64,000 nt of DNA from Henriciella marina DSM 19595 (GCF_000376805.1 NZ_AQXT01000002.1:248001-312000); one strand, 5' to 3'; shown: positions 27,831 to 37,507, counted from the first letter of the stretch. Notes: generated from the letters alone by a model not told the origin. A program made the numbers and translations.

Positions 27831-27860
27831 GCTCGTCCTTCGACTTCGCTCAGGATGAGC
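27831..27860 (+). repeat. Palindromic repeat family A, copy 1
   Basis: GCTCGTCCTTCGACTTCGCT followed by CAGGATGAGC. GCTC..GAGC and the CTTCGAC/GTCGAAG core recur at four further sites in the window. Confidence 0.8.
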
Positions 27861-27880
27861 GTCTCCTCTCGCTTGGCTCT

Positions 27881-27955
27881 CCCTCATGCTGAGCTTGTCG
27901 AAGCATGCTAGCGCGGCGCTTCTTGGCTTCATCCTTCGACAGGCTCAGGATGAGG
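27881..27955. repeat. Palindromic repeat family A, inverted pair
   Basis: CTCATGCTGAGCTTGTCGAA at 27884 and TTCGACAGGCTCAGGATGAG at 27934 are near-perfect reverse complements (20 of 24 positions over the longer arms), separated by about 20 bases. This gives a long hairpin between the small membrane protein gene and the hypothetical gene at 27983. Confidence 0.8.
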
Positions 27956-27982
27956 TGGCGTGTGTGGCGAGCCGTGAAGCCG

Positions 27983-28615
27983 CTACCCGCTATCATACCA
28001 GCCCTTCAGGCTGTCATTCACCGCGCGGGGCAGGAGGCTGGCGATGGCGCCGAGCTCTGCACTGAGGCGGTGGAGGCCTGGCTGGGCCGGGCAGTGGGGT
28101 CTGGAGTCTCCGGCGGCTTTCCACCTTGCAAGATGCCGGGCCATGCGGCGGGCGAGCGCGTGCGGGTTCTCGATGAGTGCACGGAGGGTGTCGTAGCGGT
28201 GTACCAGCGGTGTTTCGTCGACTAGCGCTGGCGCGCCGCGCGACAGGGCGCGAAGGGCCTCGAATTTTTCGGGGTCGTACTGGCTGTTGGGGATGAGGAT
28301 GAAGCCTCGGGGGCCCGTCCTTCGACTTGGCTCAGGATGAGCACGCGTGTCCTGAGAGGGCGCGGTTTGGCTGGACGAGACCCCGGCCTGCGCCGGGGTG
28401 AGCGGGTTGATGTTGGCGATTTCGATGTCCGCTGCCATCAGGACGACGAGGCGGCGTAGCACGGTTTCGAGCTGGCGGACTTTGGCGCGGAAGGCGCGGG
28501 CGGCGGTGCGGGTGAGCCTGTAGCGGCGAAGGATCAGGCCCGCTGTCTCGGCAGCCGTCTCCAGCGCATCGCGCAGCGCGGCAAGCCCCGCCTCTATGAA
28601 TCCCGGTCCGATCAT
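27983..28615 (-). CDS. Hypothetical protein interrupted in frame by palindromic repeats
   Basis: A 210-residue reading frame, not assigned to a family. The first 65 residues (FRAKVRQLETVLRRLVVLMA) are helical and basic, and the last 110 include FEALRALSRGAPALVDETP and ALARRMARHLARWKAAG. Between them, NPLTPAQAGVSSSQTAPSQD and AHPEPSRRTGPRG are encoded by two dispersed repeats (28316-28342 and 28376-28405) that do not break the frame. The start is the ATG at 28615. The gene is probably real and expanded by insertion, but could be decaying. Confidence 0.55.
   Translation of the reverse strand: MIGPGFIEAGLAALRDALETAAETAGLILRRYRLTRTAARAFRAKVRQLETVLRRLVVLMAADIEIANINPLTPAQAGVSSSQTAPSQDTRAHPEPSRRTGPRGFILIPNSQYDPEKFEALRALSRGAPALVDETPLVHRYDTLRALIENPHALARRMARHLARWKAAGDSRPHCPAQPGLHRLSAELGAIASLLPRAVNDSLKGWYDSG
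28316..28405. repeat. Repeat A copy plus GC hairpin, inside a reading frame
   Basis: A family A copy (CCTTCGACTTGGCTCAGGAT at 28319-28338) is followed within 35 bases by the hairpin ACCCCGGCCTGCGCCGGGGT (28379-28398). Both lie inside the gene at 27983-28615 and keep its frame. Confidence 0.75.
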
Positions 28616-28714
28616 TGGCGCGCAGTATGGGACGGGACGAGGCGGGAGGGGAAAGGATGGAATGTTTCCGGCAGTTTCGCGTGCGCTGGGTCCAGCTTTA
28701 TGACGCCCCTATCG

Positions 28715-28752
28715 CGTCATCCCGGAAAGCCCACAGGGCTTATCCGGGACCA
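28715..28752 (+). repeat. Repeat family B, copy B1
   Basis: CGTCATCCCGG, inner stem AAGCCC-ACA-GGGCTT, then ATCCGGGACC. The outer CCCGG pairs with CCGGG. Confidence 0.85.
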
Positions 28753-28778
28753 CGTTTGCGACGTTGGCGAGTGGCACT

Positions 28779-28820
28779 CTGGGTCCCGGACATTTGCTGG
28801 CGCAAATTCCGGGATGACGG
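28779..28820 (-). repeat. Repeat family B, copy B2 (inverted)
   Basis: CTGGGTCCCGG on the plus strand, inner stem TTTGC-TGGC-GCAAA, then CCGGGATGACGG. It is 26 bases from B1 and inverted relative to it. Confidence 0.85.
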
Positions 28821-28847
28821 CTTGAAATAACTGGGATGACGGCGACT

Positions 28848-29195
28848 TTATCGGTCGCTCCCGATCTTCGTCATCCCGGAAGCCGCAAAGCGGCTATCCG
28901 GGACCCAGCCCGTCAGTTCATCGAATAGATCGACCCAGTCAAGATTATCCTTCTCAATCAGGGCAAGCTTCCAGTCTCGTCGCCAGCGCTTGATGCGCTT
29001 CTCGCGGGCAATGGCCTCGCTGATGTCATCATGCGTTTCGAACCAGACCAGACGCGTGCATCCATATCTGCGGCTGAAGCCCGGATAGTGGCCGTTCCGA
29101 TGCTGCCAGATCCGGGCCGTGAGGTCGCTGGTCACACCCGTATAGAGCGTCCCGTTCCGCTTGTTCGTCACGATATAGAGCCAAGAGCTGCGCAT
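28848..29195 (-). CDS. Single-domain GIY-YIG nuclease family protein
   Basis: A 115-residue protein. The GIY-YIG core is present: LYI at 6-8, YTG at 18-20, the catalytic Arg near 28 (TARIWQHR) and the metal-binding Glu near 65 (AIAREKRIKRW). It is the size of stand-alone UPF0213/UvrC-N-like nucleases, whose substrates are mostly unknown. The start at 29195 (MRSSWLYIV) removes a non-conserved extension. Residues about 95-115 (TGWVPDSRFAASGMT..) are encoded by repeat B3, so the natural end near FDEL has been extended by a repeat. Same-orientation B copies lie at both ends of the gene. Confidence 0.88.
   Translation of the reverse strand: MRSSWLYIVTNKRNGTLYTGVTSDLTARIWQHRNGHYPGFSRRYGCTRLVWFETHDDISEAIAREKRIKRWRRDWKLALIEKDNLDWVDLFDELTGWVPDSRFAASGMTKIGSDR
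28869..28908 (+). repeat. Repeat family B, copy B3, inside the 3' end of the GIY-YIG gene
   Basis: CGTCATCCCGG, inner stem AGCCGC-AAA-GCGGCT, then ATCCGGGACCCAG. It encodes the last residues of the GIY-YIG protein on the minus strand. Confidence 0.88.
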
Positions 29196-29251
29196 ATAGG
29201 AACATAAGCGGAACAGCGTATCTTTCGCAAGCGATATCCCCAATATCTTCG

Positions 29252-29291
29252 TCATCCCGGAAGCGCCTCAAGCGCTATCCGGGACCCAGCT
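29252..29291 (+). repeat. Repeat family B, copy B4, just upstream of the GIY-YIG gene
   Basis: CGTCATCCCGG, inner stem AGCGC-CTCAA-GCGCT, then ATCCGGGACCCAG. It has the same length and orientation as B3, 57 bases before the GIY-YIG start. Confidence 0.88.
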
Positions 29292-29316
29292 TTTAAAGAG
29301 TGCACAAAGTTCATCT

Positions 29317-29358
29317 GGGTCCCGGATATTTGCTGGCGCAAATTCCGGGATGACGGAA
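29317..29358 (-). repeat. Repeat family B, copy B5 (inverted)
   Basis: CTGGGTCCCGG..CCGGGATGACGG with inner stem TTTGC/GCAAA. It is almost identical to B2 and forms an inverted pair with B4. Confidence 0.88.
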
Positions 29359-29384
29359 TCTTTTTCCGTCGCTCTCCACTTTCG

Positions 29385-29424
29385 TCATCCCGGTTTTCGC
29401 AAAGCGAAAGACCGGGACCCAGAA
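29385..29424 (+). repeat. Repeat family B, copy B6
   Basis: CGTCATCCCGG, inner stem TTTCGC-AAA-GCGAAA, then GACCGGGACCCAG. The gap 29196-29501 holds only B4-B6 and the nuclease promoter region. Confidence 0.88.
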
Positions 29425-29501
29425 AACCAGAAAGCTTGACCCCGCTCCGCCGGGCCGGCCAGTGTCGCCTGCGGTGCTGAGCTTAAAAAGAGGGCCGGGT
29501 G

Positions 29502-29969
29502 ATGAGAGGATTAGTCCTGGGGGCGGGGGCCGTCTTGCTGGCGGGGTGCGGCGGCGCGGCGGATTATGAAAAGCCAGCCAATCTCTGCGAGACCGAGGGG
29601 GCGCGGTGTGTCAGTGCGTCGGTGCGCGACCTGCTCGCCGTGGATGGCGACACGTTCGAGCTGCGGCGGCTTTCGGGCTCCGGCCGTGAAGAGCGGGTGC
29701 GGCTCCGCCTCATCGGGTGGGACAGTCCGGAGACGGGGGATGCAGCCGGATGCCCAGAGGAAGACGCGCTGGGCCGCAAGACCGAGGCACGGGCGCGCGA
29801 GCTGTTCGAAGCGGGCAGCAAGGTGACGTTCCTGCCGGAAGGCCAGGACCGCTATGGGCGGCTACGCGCCCACGTCTATCTCGACGGCGACCATGTGGGC
29901 TGGCTGCTATCCCGCGACGGACTGGCCCGGCCGTTGGAAGAGGGCCAGCAGGTGGACTGGTGTTTCTAG
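29502..29969 (+). CDS. Thermonuclease family (SNase-like) lipoprotein
   Basis: A 155-residue protein with a lipoprotein signal (VLLAGCGG, lipidated Cys near residue 16) and a staphylococcal-nuclease fold: AVDGDTFELRRL, VRLRLIGWDSPETG (Asp and Glu of the active site) and DRYGRLRAHVYLDG. It would act outside the inner membrane, cleaving nucleic acid or serving a binding role. AGAGGG seven bases before the ATG at 29502 supports this start; a GTG one codon earlier is possible. Base composition is high-GC like the core genome. Confidence 0.88.
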   Translation: MRGLVLGAGAVLLAGCGGAADYEKPANLCETEGARCVSASVRDLLAVDGDTFELRRLSGSGREERVRLRLIGWDSPETGDAAGCPEEDALGRKTEARARELFEAGSKVTFLPEGQDRYGRLRAHVYLDGDHVGWLLSRDGLARPLEEGQQVDWCF

Positions 29970-30064
29970 ATATGCTCGAAAGCTGTGGTCGAATTTTTAC
30001 TATAGAAACATAAACTTAGACAATAAAATTTACTCGGCCAGTTCATCTTGCAATACTGGCTTTG

Positions 30065-32128
30065 TCAAGCTCGTACCGGGCGTCCGGCCGCTAAGTCTCC
30101 GCTGCTTTCGTCATTGTCGGCTTCGCTGTGAGCTTCGCTTCCCAGCGTTTCAGGTAACACAAGGTCACCCATCAACAATTCAAAGAAAGTGGCATTCCGT
30201 AACTTGGCGTCAAAAATCATTTTCTCATAACTAATTACTTCGATGAAAACGTTATAGGCTGATTGATACCTGTAAAAGCCTGTCTCATCCCATGTATGAC
30301 TAAAATCGTGCTTCTTGAGCAGAGCCTTCATGGAAGGTTTTAGGTCATCAATTACAAAGGCATGGATCGGCGCATTTCCGCGAAGCTGGTGGCTTTTTCC
30401 ATCTAAGTCTACGATCTCACCTTGGTTGCGAATAAATTCAGCAGTGTCCAAGACTTGCTGTATGGGATCAAATCCTTTGCGCCCAAACGCGTAATCGTCA
30501 CGACCAGGTCGCTTAAACTCTACAATTAGTGTGTGAGAGCCTGATTTTTCGCCAAGCACTAGTCCGTCTTCATAAAACACTAGATCTGCGATTTTGCTGC
30601 CTTTAGGCCGACCTTTTCCAGTAGTTACTCGGTCGCTGGATACATAAGAAACAAAACTCAGACGGTCATCTATCAGCCAGAGATTCAAATCTAATACGCC
30701 CAATTCCGTGGTGTCGGAGTGACGTCGCATAATAATTTCATGCATTACGTCCTCCTTTTTAAATTTCCCGACGTCGTCTAAACCTCGTATTTTATCAGTC
30801 ACTTCAATGATTTTTTGCCGATGTAGAACATACTGAGCTAAGGAATTTTTTCGTATGTCGTCTAAGTTATCAAAAATAGCCTCGTAGTCTTTGTTTTCTA
30901 TTTGATGGCTGTCGATAAATGAATTTATTTTCTTGTACCAACCTTTCTCCACTCTGTGTTTAGAAACAGAAAGATCTTCAACGAATCTAACTTCATCCCA
31001 CCCATTAGGTTTGGTGGAAACATACTCCGCAATTGAATGCCCGCGCAGACCAATTCGAAGCATCGGGTTGATGCTTATGATGCTCGTTACAGCCCGAGCT
31101 TTTCGAGCCCTTATCTTTGCTTCTTCGTCCCGTTCGTTTTGTAGAATGACTTCGCCAATAGCTTTAACAATACTTCCAATTTCTTCTGGAGAAATAGTTA
31201 GCTTTGTCCGGGAATCATCGACATGGTCATCCAAATATTCCCCCGAAACCTGAGCTATTAGCACATACGGCGAGCCGTCTGCTGATTGGAAGTGGGGAGC
31301 CCCTACCTTTTCCGTAATATTGCGTGCAGAGCCTACAATTCTATTGGCTGCCGTCATGAATAGCGAATGATGCTTAAACTGTCGGCCTTTGGTTACACGA
31401 GATATATTGTAGTCCAGTTCTACATTCTCTCCGCCTAGTTCGACACTGATCTTACCTGATTGGGAGAACGTAAATGTCTTAGTGTAGAGGTCACGTCCCC
31501 TATAAGTGGTTCCATCGAAATCGATTTCGATACTGGGAGCTTTATTCTCCAAAAAGTAGGAAACGAACTGGGACACGATAAGACTCGAAAATAGCTCGCC
31601 TTCGAGTTTGCTATGCAGGTGAGCGAATTTGGCTTTGATGCCTCGATAAGCGACGCGGCAGCCGATATCGTCAATGTCCGGTGTGACGTCTTCTTCGTCG
31701 TAAATTTCGTCATCTGATCGATAAATATCGAACTTGAAGGATCGAGAGCCAGCGACTCCCGGTGAAAGGAAGCGAGATTGGTATCCAATGTCTTGGAAGC
31801 ACTTAAAGGCCATAAACCGACCCACCCCCTTGCCTTTGCGAGTCAGTTTGTGGCCCGAGTAGGGAGTGAGAAAGTGCTGGTAATTGACGTCGTCGAGGCC
31901 AACTCCATTGTCGCTTATTGATATCTCGAAATCTGAAGGGTCGTCACCAGTTGAGACGTTAATGCGGATTTTGCCCTCCTTCACAGAATTGCTAAAACCG
32001 CGATCTTCAATAGCGTGCAACGCGTTCGAGATGCACTCATAAATGGGGATTAGAAAGTCATCGAGCTCAGAGCCGATTTTAGTGCGCTCTAGAACTGCTG
32101 CCATATCGGGCTTTTTTAACTCGGTCAT
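30065..32128 (-). CDS. GHKL ATPase fused to PD-(D/E)XK-type nuclease, putative defence protein
   Basis: A 687-residue protein. The N-terminus is a GHKL (HSP90/MutL-type) ATPase: N-box ECISNALHAIED at 31-42, DNGVGL at 73-78 and GKGVGRF at 99-105. A long middle follows (about 200-460). The C-terminal region has D515 (IADLVF) and E537-x-K539 (LIVEFKRPGRDDYA), the pattern of a PD-(D/E)XK endonuclease. Family knowledge: MutL/MORC-like GHKL proteins occur in restriction-modification contexts. The gene is markedly AT-rich (30841-30900 has 19 G/C of 60), unlike its neighbours, so it was probably acquired. It stands alone between repeats B6 and B7. A defence role is inference; conflict or repair functions remain possible. 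Confidence 0.85.
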   Translation of the reverse strand: MTELKKPDMAAVLERTKIGSELDDFLIPIYECISNALHAIEDRGFSNSVKEGKIRINVSTGDDPSDFEISISDNGVGLDDVNYQHFLTPYSGHKLTRKGKGVGRFMAFKCFQDIGYQSRFLSPGVAGSRSFKFDIYRSDDEIYDEEDVTPDIDDIGCRVAYRGIKAKFAHLHSKLEGELFSSLIVSQFVSYFLENKAPSIEIDFDGTTYRGRDLYTKTFTFSQSGKISVELGGENVELDYNISRVTKGRQFKHHSLFMTAANRIVGSARNITEKVGAPHFQSADGSPYVLIAQVSGEYLDDHVDDSRTKLTISPEEIGSIVKAIGEVILQNERDEEAKIRARKARAVTSIISINPMLRIGLRGHSIAEYVSTKPNGWDEVRFVEDLSVSKHRVEKGWYKKINSFIDSHQIENKDYEAIFDNLDDIRKNSLAQYVLHRQKIIEVTDKIRGLDDVGKFKKEDVMHEIIMRRHSDTTELGVLDLNLWLIDDRLSFVSYVSSDRVTTGKGRPKGSKIADLVFYEDGLVLGEKSGSHTLIVEFKRPGRDDYAFGRKGFDPIQQVLDTAEFIRNQGEIVDLDGKSHQLRGNAPIHAFVIDDLKPSMKALLKKHDFSHTWDETGFYRYQSAYNVFIEVISYEKMIFDAKLRNATFFELLMGDLVLPETLGSEAHSEADNDESSGDLAAGRPVRA

Positions 32129-32513
32129 TTGAACTTTTTCTCCCCTTAATTTTCAAATATGAACCAATACGTCTTTGAAAGACAATCCTAAGTTGGGAGC
32201 CTTGCTCAACCTCAAGAAGCGGGGGCGGAGCCGCCCGGTCACCTCAGTTCATTAGGTTGATCGCACATTGCACGTGCCAAAGCTGCGCCTCAGTCCCTAA
32301 AATTGATCCTATTGATCGATTTTTTACCTTCAACGTAGGCCGCTTGTTCAACGTCTCAGTTTCGTCATCCCGGCCGATCTTAGGGAGAGTCAGGACCCAG
32401 TTCGCCTGGGTCCCGCGCTCTTCCTGAACGATAGGGAGCATTGGTTAGTTGCGCAGAAGGTGATACTTAGTTGATTGAGGTTGAAAAGACGGTGTCAGAG
32501 GGGAGGGGCGATC
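32129..32513. other. Intergenic gap with repeat B7
   Basis: About 385 bases between the divergent GHKL and zinc-finger genes. It holds the degenerate B7 repeat and a half copy. The rest is AT-rich with no convincing gene; short open frames across B7 on the minus strand are repeat-derived. Confidence 0.6.
32363..32417 (+). repeat. Repeat family B, degenerate copy B7 plus half copy
   Basis: CGTCATCCCGG..AGGACCCAG followed five bases on by CTGGGTCCCGCG, an inverted half. The inner stem is poorly conserved. Confidence 0.7.
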
Positions 32514-32843
32514 TTGGACGACGATTGGCCAAAATGCATATGGTGCAACAAAATCCTACACGATGGAGGACATGATGGTTTGGCATGCACGGCGCGATGT
32601 CTGTATGAGTCGGCTAGGGCTTCAGTTCATCCTTATGCGCGAGTAAATGAAGAGGGTGAAATAGTAGCGGACCCTCAGTTGACCCAAGTTTTTTTGGCCA
32701 AAGCGGAAGCAAAGCGCGAAACCCCGCTAACCGCTGAAAAGCCGCCCTCGACGCCCAAGTCGGCTATTAGCGGTTCTTGGTTAGGTGCGGTAGTACTGAT
32801 ATTTTTCTTGGGTCTGGTACTGATTGTTCCGATGTGTAGTTGA
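32514..32843 (+). CDS. Small zinc-finger protein with C-terminal membrane helix
   Basis: A 109-residue protein, not recognised. C-x2-C (CIWC) and C-x3-C (CTARC), about 15 residues apart, suggest one zinc site at the N-terminus, and a hydrophobic stretch (SWLGAVVLIFFLGLVLIVPM) forms a C-terminal membrane helix. The TTG at 32514 is preferred because GGGGAGGGG precedes it; an in-frame TTG at 32475 lacks such a site. Composition is intermediate, so the gene probably belongs to the same acquired segment as the GHKL gene. Confidence 0.5.
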   Translation: MDDDWPKCIWCNKILHDGGHDGLACTARCLYESARASVHPYARVNEEGEIVADPQLTQVFLAKAEAKRETPLTAEKPPSTPKSAISGSWLGAVVLIFFLGLVLIVPMCS

Positions 32844-32930
32844 GGTGTCGATCATTCGCCGACGATTGGCGTCTGAAGCGCTTGTCGGGATCATTCCGCG
32901 ATGAACGAGGACGCTGAACTTGCCGCGATG

Positions 32931-32958
32931 CTCCATCTTTCGACAGGCAAAGGATGAG
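32931..32958 (+). repeat. Degenerate repeat family A copy
   Basis: CTCCATCTTTCGACAGGCAA followed by AGGATGAG retains the TTCGACAGGC and GGATGAG parts of family A, just past the uvrB stop. Confidence 0.5.
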
Positions 32959-32965
32959 GATCAGC

Positions 32966-35173
<2,208 letters not shown>

Positions 35174-35322
35174 GAACGGGAAGATGGGGCAGGGTGGGGG
35201 GCGCGTAAAGGGCTATGTGTGCGGTGGGGTGCAGGCGGCATGAACCGGCCCTCGCCATGGCTGGAGAGGGCTGGTCCGCCTGGTCCGAGATGAGAGGGGC
35301 GCGGGTGTCGCCGCGCCGTAAT

Positions 35323-37488
35323 TTATACGCCGAACTGCCAGGAAAGGGCGGCCTTGAAGTTGCGGCCCGGCTCCGACACACCCTCGAAGACGCGGTCATA
35401 GTCGTGCTCGAAGATGTTATCGATACCGACGTCCAGGCGGACGTTCTCGGCGAATGAGGGCGACCAGCTGGCATAGAGGTCGACGACGACATAGCCGTCT
35501 CGCTGTTCGGCAATGGTGAAGCCGCCCGCGCCATCGGCTTCGCGGCGTTCGAAATCGTCGGCGATCTGGATGCGGGAACCGATGCGGCTGTTCCACTCCG
35601 GCATTTTCACACCAAAGTTCAGCGCCAGCCTGTCCGCCGTCAGCGAGCCAAGGTCGGAGCCGTCAGAATTGTCGGTCCCTTCGATGATGGAGAGGGTCGC
35701 CTGGCTGAAGAAGCGCTCTGAGTCGTAGCGAAGTTCGCCTTCCCAGCCTTCGATCTGCGCAGAGTCGACATTGGCCGAATTGGTCGTGCCAGCTGTGCAG
35801 GGCTGAAAGGCAGGCGGCGCAAAGCAGGTCGGGTCGTAGGCGAAATCGACCGAGAGGTTGATGAGGTCCTGCGCGTCCGTCTCGAAATAGCTGAGCTTGC
35901 CTTGAAGGCGGTCGCGGCTGGTCCAGACATCGCGGAAATCGATCCCTGCGCCAAATTCTACCGTTTCGGTCTTTTCCGGAACGAGGTCCGGGTTCGGGAT
36001 GAAATTGTTGTTCACGAAGACGAATGAACCACGAGCAGGGTTGAACAGGATGGGATGCGGCACCGAGAAGTGCACACCATCGAGATAAAGCTCGTTCACG
36101 GACGGTGCACGGAAGCCTTCGGAATATGAGCCGAACGCACGAAACCATGTCGCGCCGGCCGGCTCGAAACTGGCTGCGAAGCGCGGAGAAACGGCATCGT
36201 CAGAATTCGTCTGGCCGACCGACACAGAGGATGAGCTTTCGAACTCATCGAACCGCACGCCGGGCACGATGAGGAGTTCACCGAACTGTGTGGCGATGAC
36301 GGATTCAAGCTGTGCGAAGACGCCAGTAAACTCGCTCATGCCGTCCGGAACGCCGTTCCGCGTGCCTGTTACGGTTTGATCGTCAGTGCCGACCTGTTCG
36401 TCTTCATACCAGTCTACGCCGATGGTGATGGTGTTCTCGCTCTGGCCAAGCGTGAAGCGGGACGCGTTGCGGACGCTGAAGCCCGTCGTTTCAATATCTC
36501 GCGAGATCGTGCGCGGGACAGTCTGGTCGAACTCATCGACCTTGCTGTCAGTCTGATAGGCCGTCAGGGTCGTGTCGATCCAGTTATTGCTGGCGGGATT
36601 GAAGGTGATGGCGGCGCGGTAGGTGTCAGTGACGATGTCCTTTTCGACATCGCGGTCGAGTACGGTGTCGCCGGTGCCAGCGGTGCCCTGTCCGTTGTTC
36701 GGTTCAATCGCTGTATTGTCGAAACGTTGCCATGAGGCTTCGAGGTTGAGGGCGTCGGTCAGCGCGTAGCTGCCCTTGAGGAGGGCGGACTGGATATCGT
36801 CATCGGAGGGCAGGGACGCGCCCGAGCCAAGCTCGATATCGCCAGACTGGCGCAGGCCAATGCTCGCGACGCCGTCGAACTTGCCCTGGCGCGTAAAGCC
36901 GGAGAGGGTGGCGAGGGTCTCTTCATTGACGCTCTGATAGCCGAGCCGGATACGGGCGCCCATGGTCTGGTCTTCTGCGAGGAAGTCTGCTGCATCGACA
37001 CTTTCGAAGGCGAGGACGCCGCCGACGGCGCCAGACCCGTAGAGCGCGGAGGCGGGGCCTTTGACGACTTCCGCCTTTCCGATCAGTTCAGGGTCGAGAA
37101 AGAAGCGGCCATCATGGGCCGAGGTAAAGCTCTGGCGCGCACCATCGACGAGGATGAGGACATTCTGACCCGAGAGGCCGCGGATGCTGGGCAGCTCGCC
37201 CGTCCGGCGTGGGCCGCCTGCGAAGTCCAAACCCGGCACATCGCGCAAGGCATCCGAGACAGTAGAGGGGGCGAAGGTGTCGAGGTCATCGCGCGTAATG
37301 ACGCTGACCTGGCCGGGATAGTCGAAGACCGGGATGGGGTTGGAGGTGCCGTAGACGGTCACGGTCTCCTCGCGGCGTTCCTCGTCGTCGGACACGTCCG
37401 GGCTCTGCGCCAAGGCAGGGGCCGACAGGACGAGTGCTGTGCCCATCAGCAGGCCGGCTCTCAGGCTATGGTGGCTTGTAAACTTCAT
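35323..37488 (-). CDS. TonB-dependent outer-membrane receptor, probably iron/haem uptake
   Basis: A 721-residue outer-membrane protein. A signal peptide (LLMGTALVLSAPALAQ) is followed by a TonB-box-like ETVTVYGT, a plug domain (DLDTFAPSTVSDALRDVPGL.. SIRGLSGQNVLILVDGARQS) and a 22-strand barrel ending in W-Q-F-G-V, a typical terminal aromatic pattern. The VPGLDF/IRGLSG plug resembles haem and siderophore receptors. GAGGGGAAG precedes the ATG at 37488. Two Fur-type boxes lie upstream. The substrate is not determinable here. Confidence 0.92.
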   Translation of the reverse strand: MKFTSHHSLRAGLLMGTALVLSAPALAQSPDVSDDEERREETVTVYGTSNPIPVFDYPGQVSVITRDDLDTFAPSTVSDALRDVPGLDFAGGPRRTGELPSIRGLSGQNVLILVDGARQSFTSAHDGRFFLDPELIGKAEVVKGPASALYGSGAVGGVLAFESVDAADFLAEDQTMGARIRLGYQSVNEETLATLSGFTRQGKFDGVASIGLRQSGDIELGSGASLPSDDDIQSALLKGSYALTDALNLEASWQRFDNTAIEPNNGQGTAGTGDTVLDRDVEKDIVTDTYRAAITFNPASNNWIDTTLTAYQTDSKVDEFDQTVPRTISRDIETTGFSVRNASRFTLGQSENTITIGVDWYEDEQVGTDDQTVTGTRNGVPDGMSEFTGVFAQLESVIATQFGELLIVPGVRFDEFESSSSVSVGQTNSDDAVSPRFAASFEPAGATWFRAFGSYSEGFRAPSVNELYLDGVHFSVPHPILFNPARGSFVFVNNNFIPNPDLVPEKTETVEFGAGIDFRDVWTSRDRLQGKLSYFETDAQDLINLSVDFAYDPTCFAPPAFQPCTAGTTNSANVDSAQIEGWEGELRYDSERFFSQATLSIIEGTDNSDGSDLGSLTADRLALNFGVKMPEWNSRIGSRIQIADDFERREADGAGGFTIAEQRDGYVVVDLYASWSPSFAENVRLDVGIDNIFEHDYDRVFEGVSEPGRNFKAALSWQFGV

Positions 37489-37507
37489 GACTTCCCCTCA
37501 TGATTAC

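Noticed and set aside
27747-27932. Short minus-strand open frame with HPERSRRT text
   Set aside because: It is made of family A repeats rather than a gene.
28715-29424. Clustered repeats as a CRISPR array
   Set aside because: Copies are of mixed orientation, irregular spacing, palindromic and surround coding genes; there are no uniform spacers and no cas genes.
29502-32128. SNase lipoprotein and GHKL nuclease as one system
   Set aside because: The genes converge, differ strongly in base composition, and the SNase is exported, so a shared function is not supported.
32244-32441. Short minus-strand open frame between the GHKL and zinc-finger genes
   Set aside because: Much of it is repeat B7 read through; no ribosome site and no recognisable protein.
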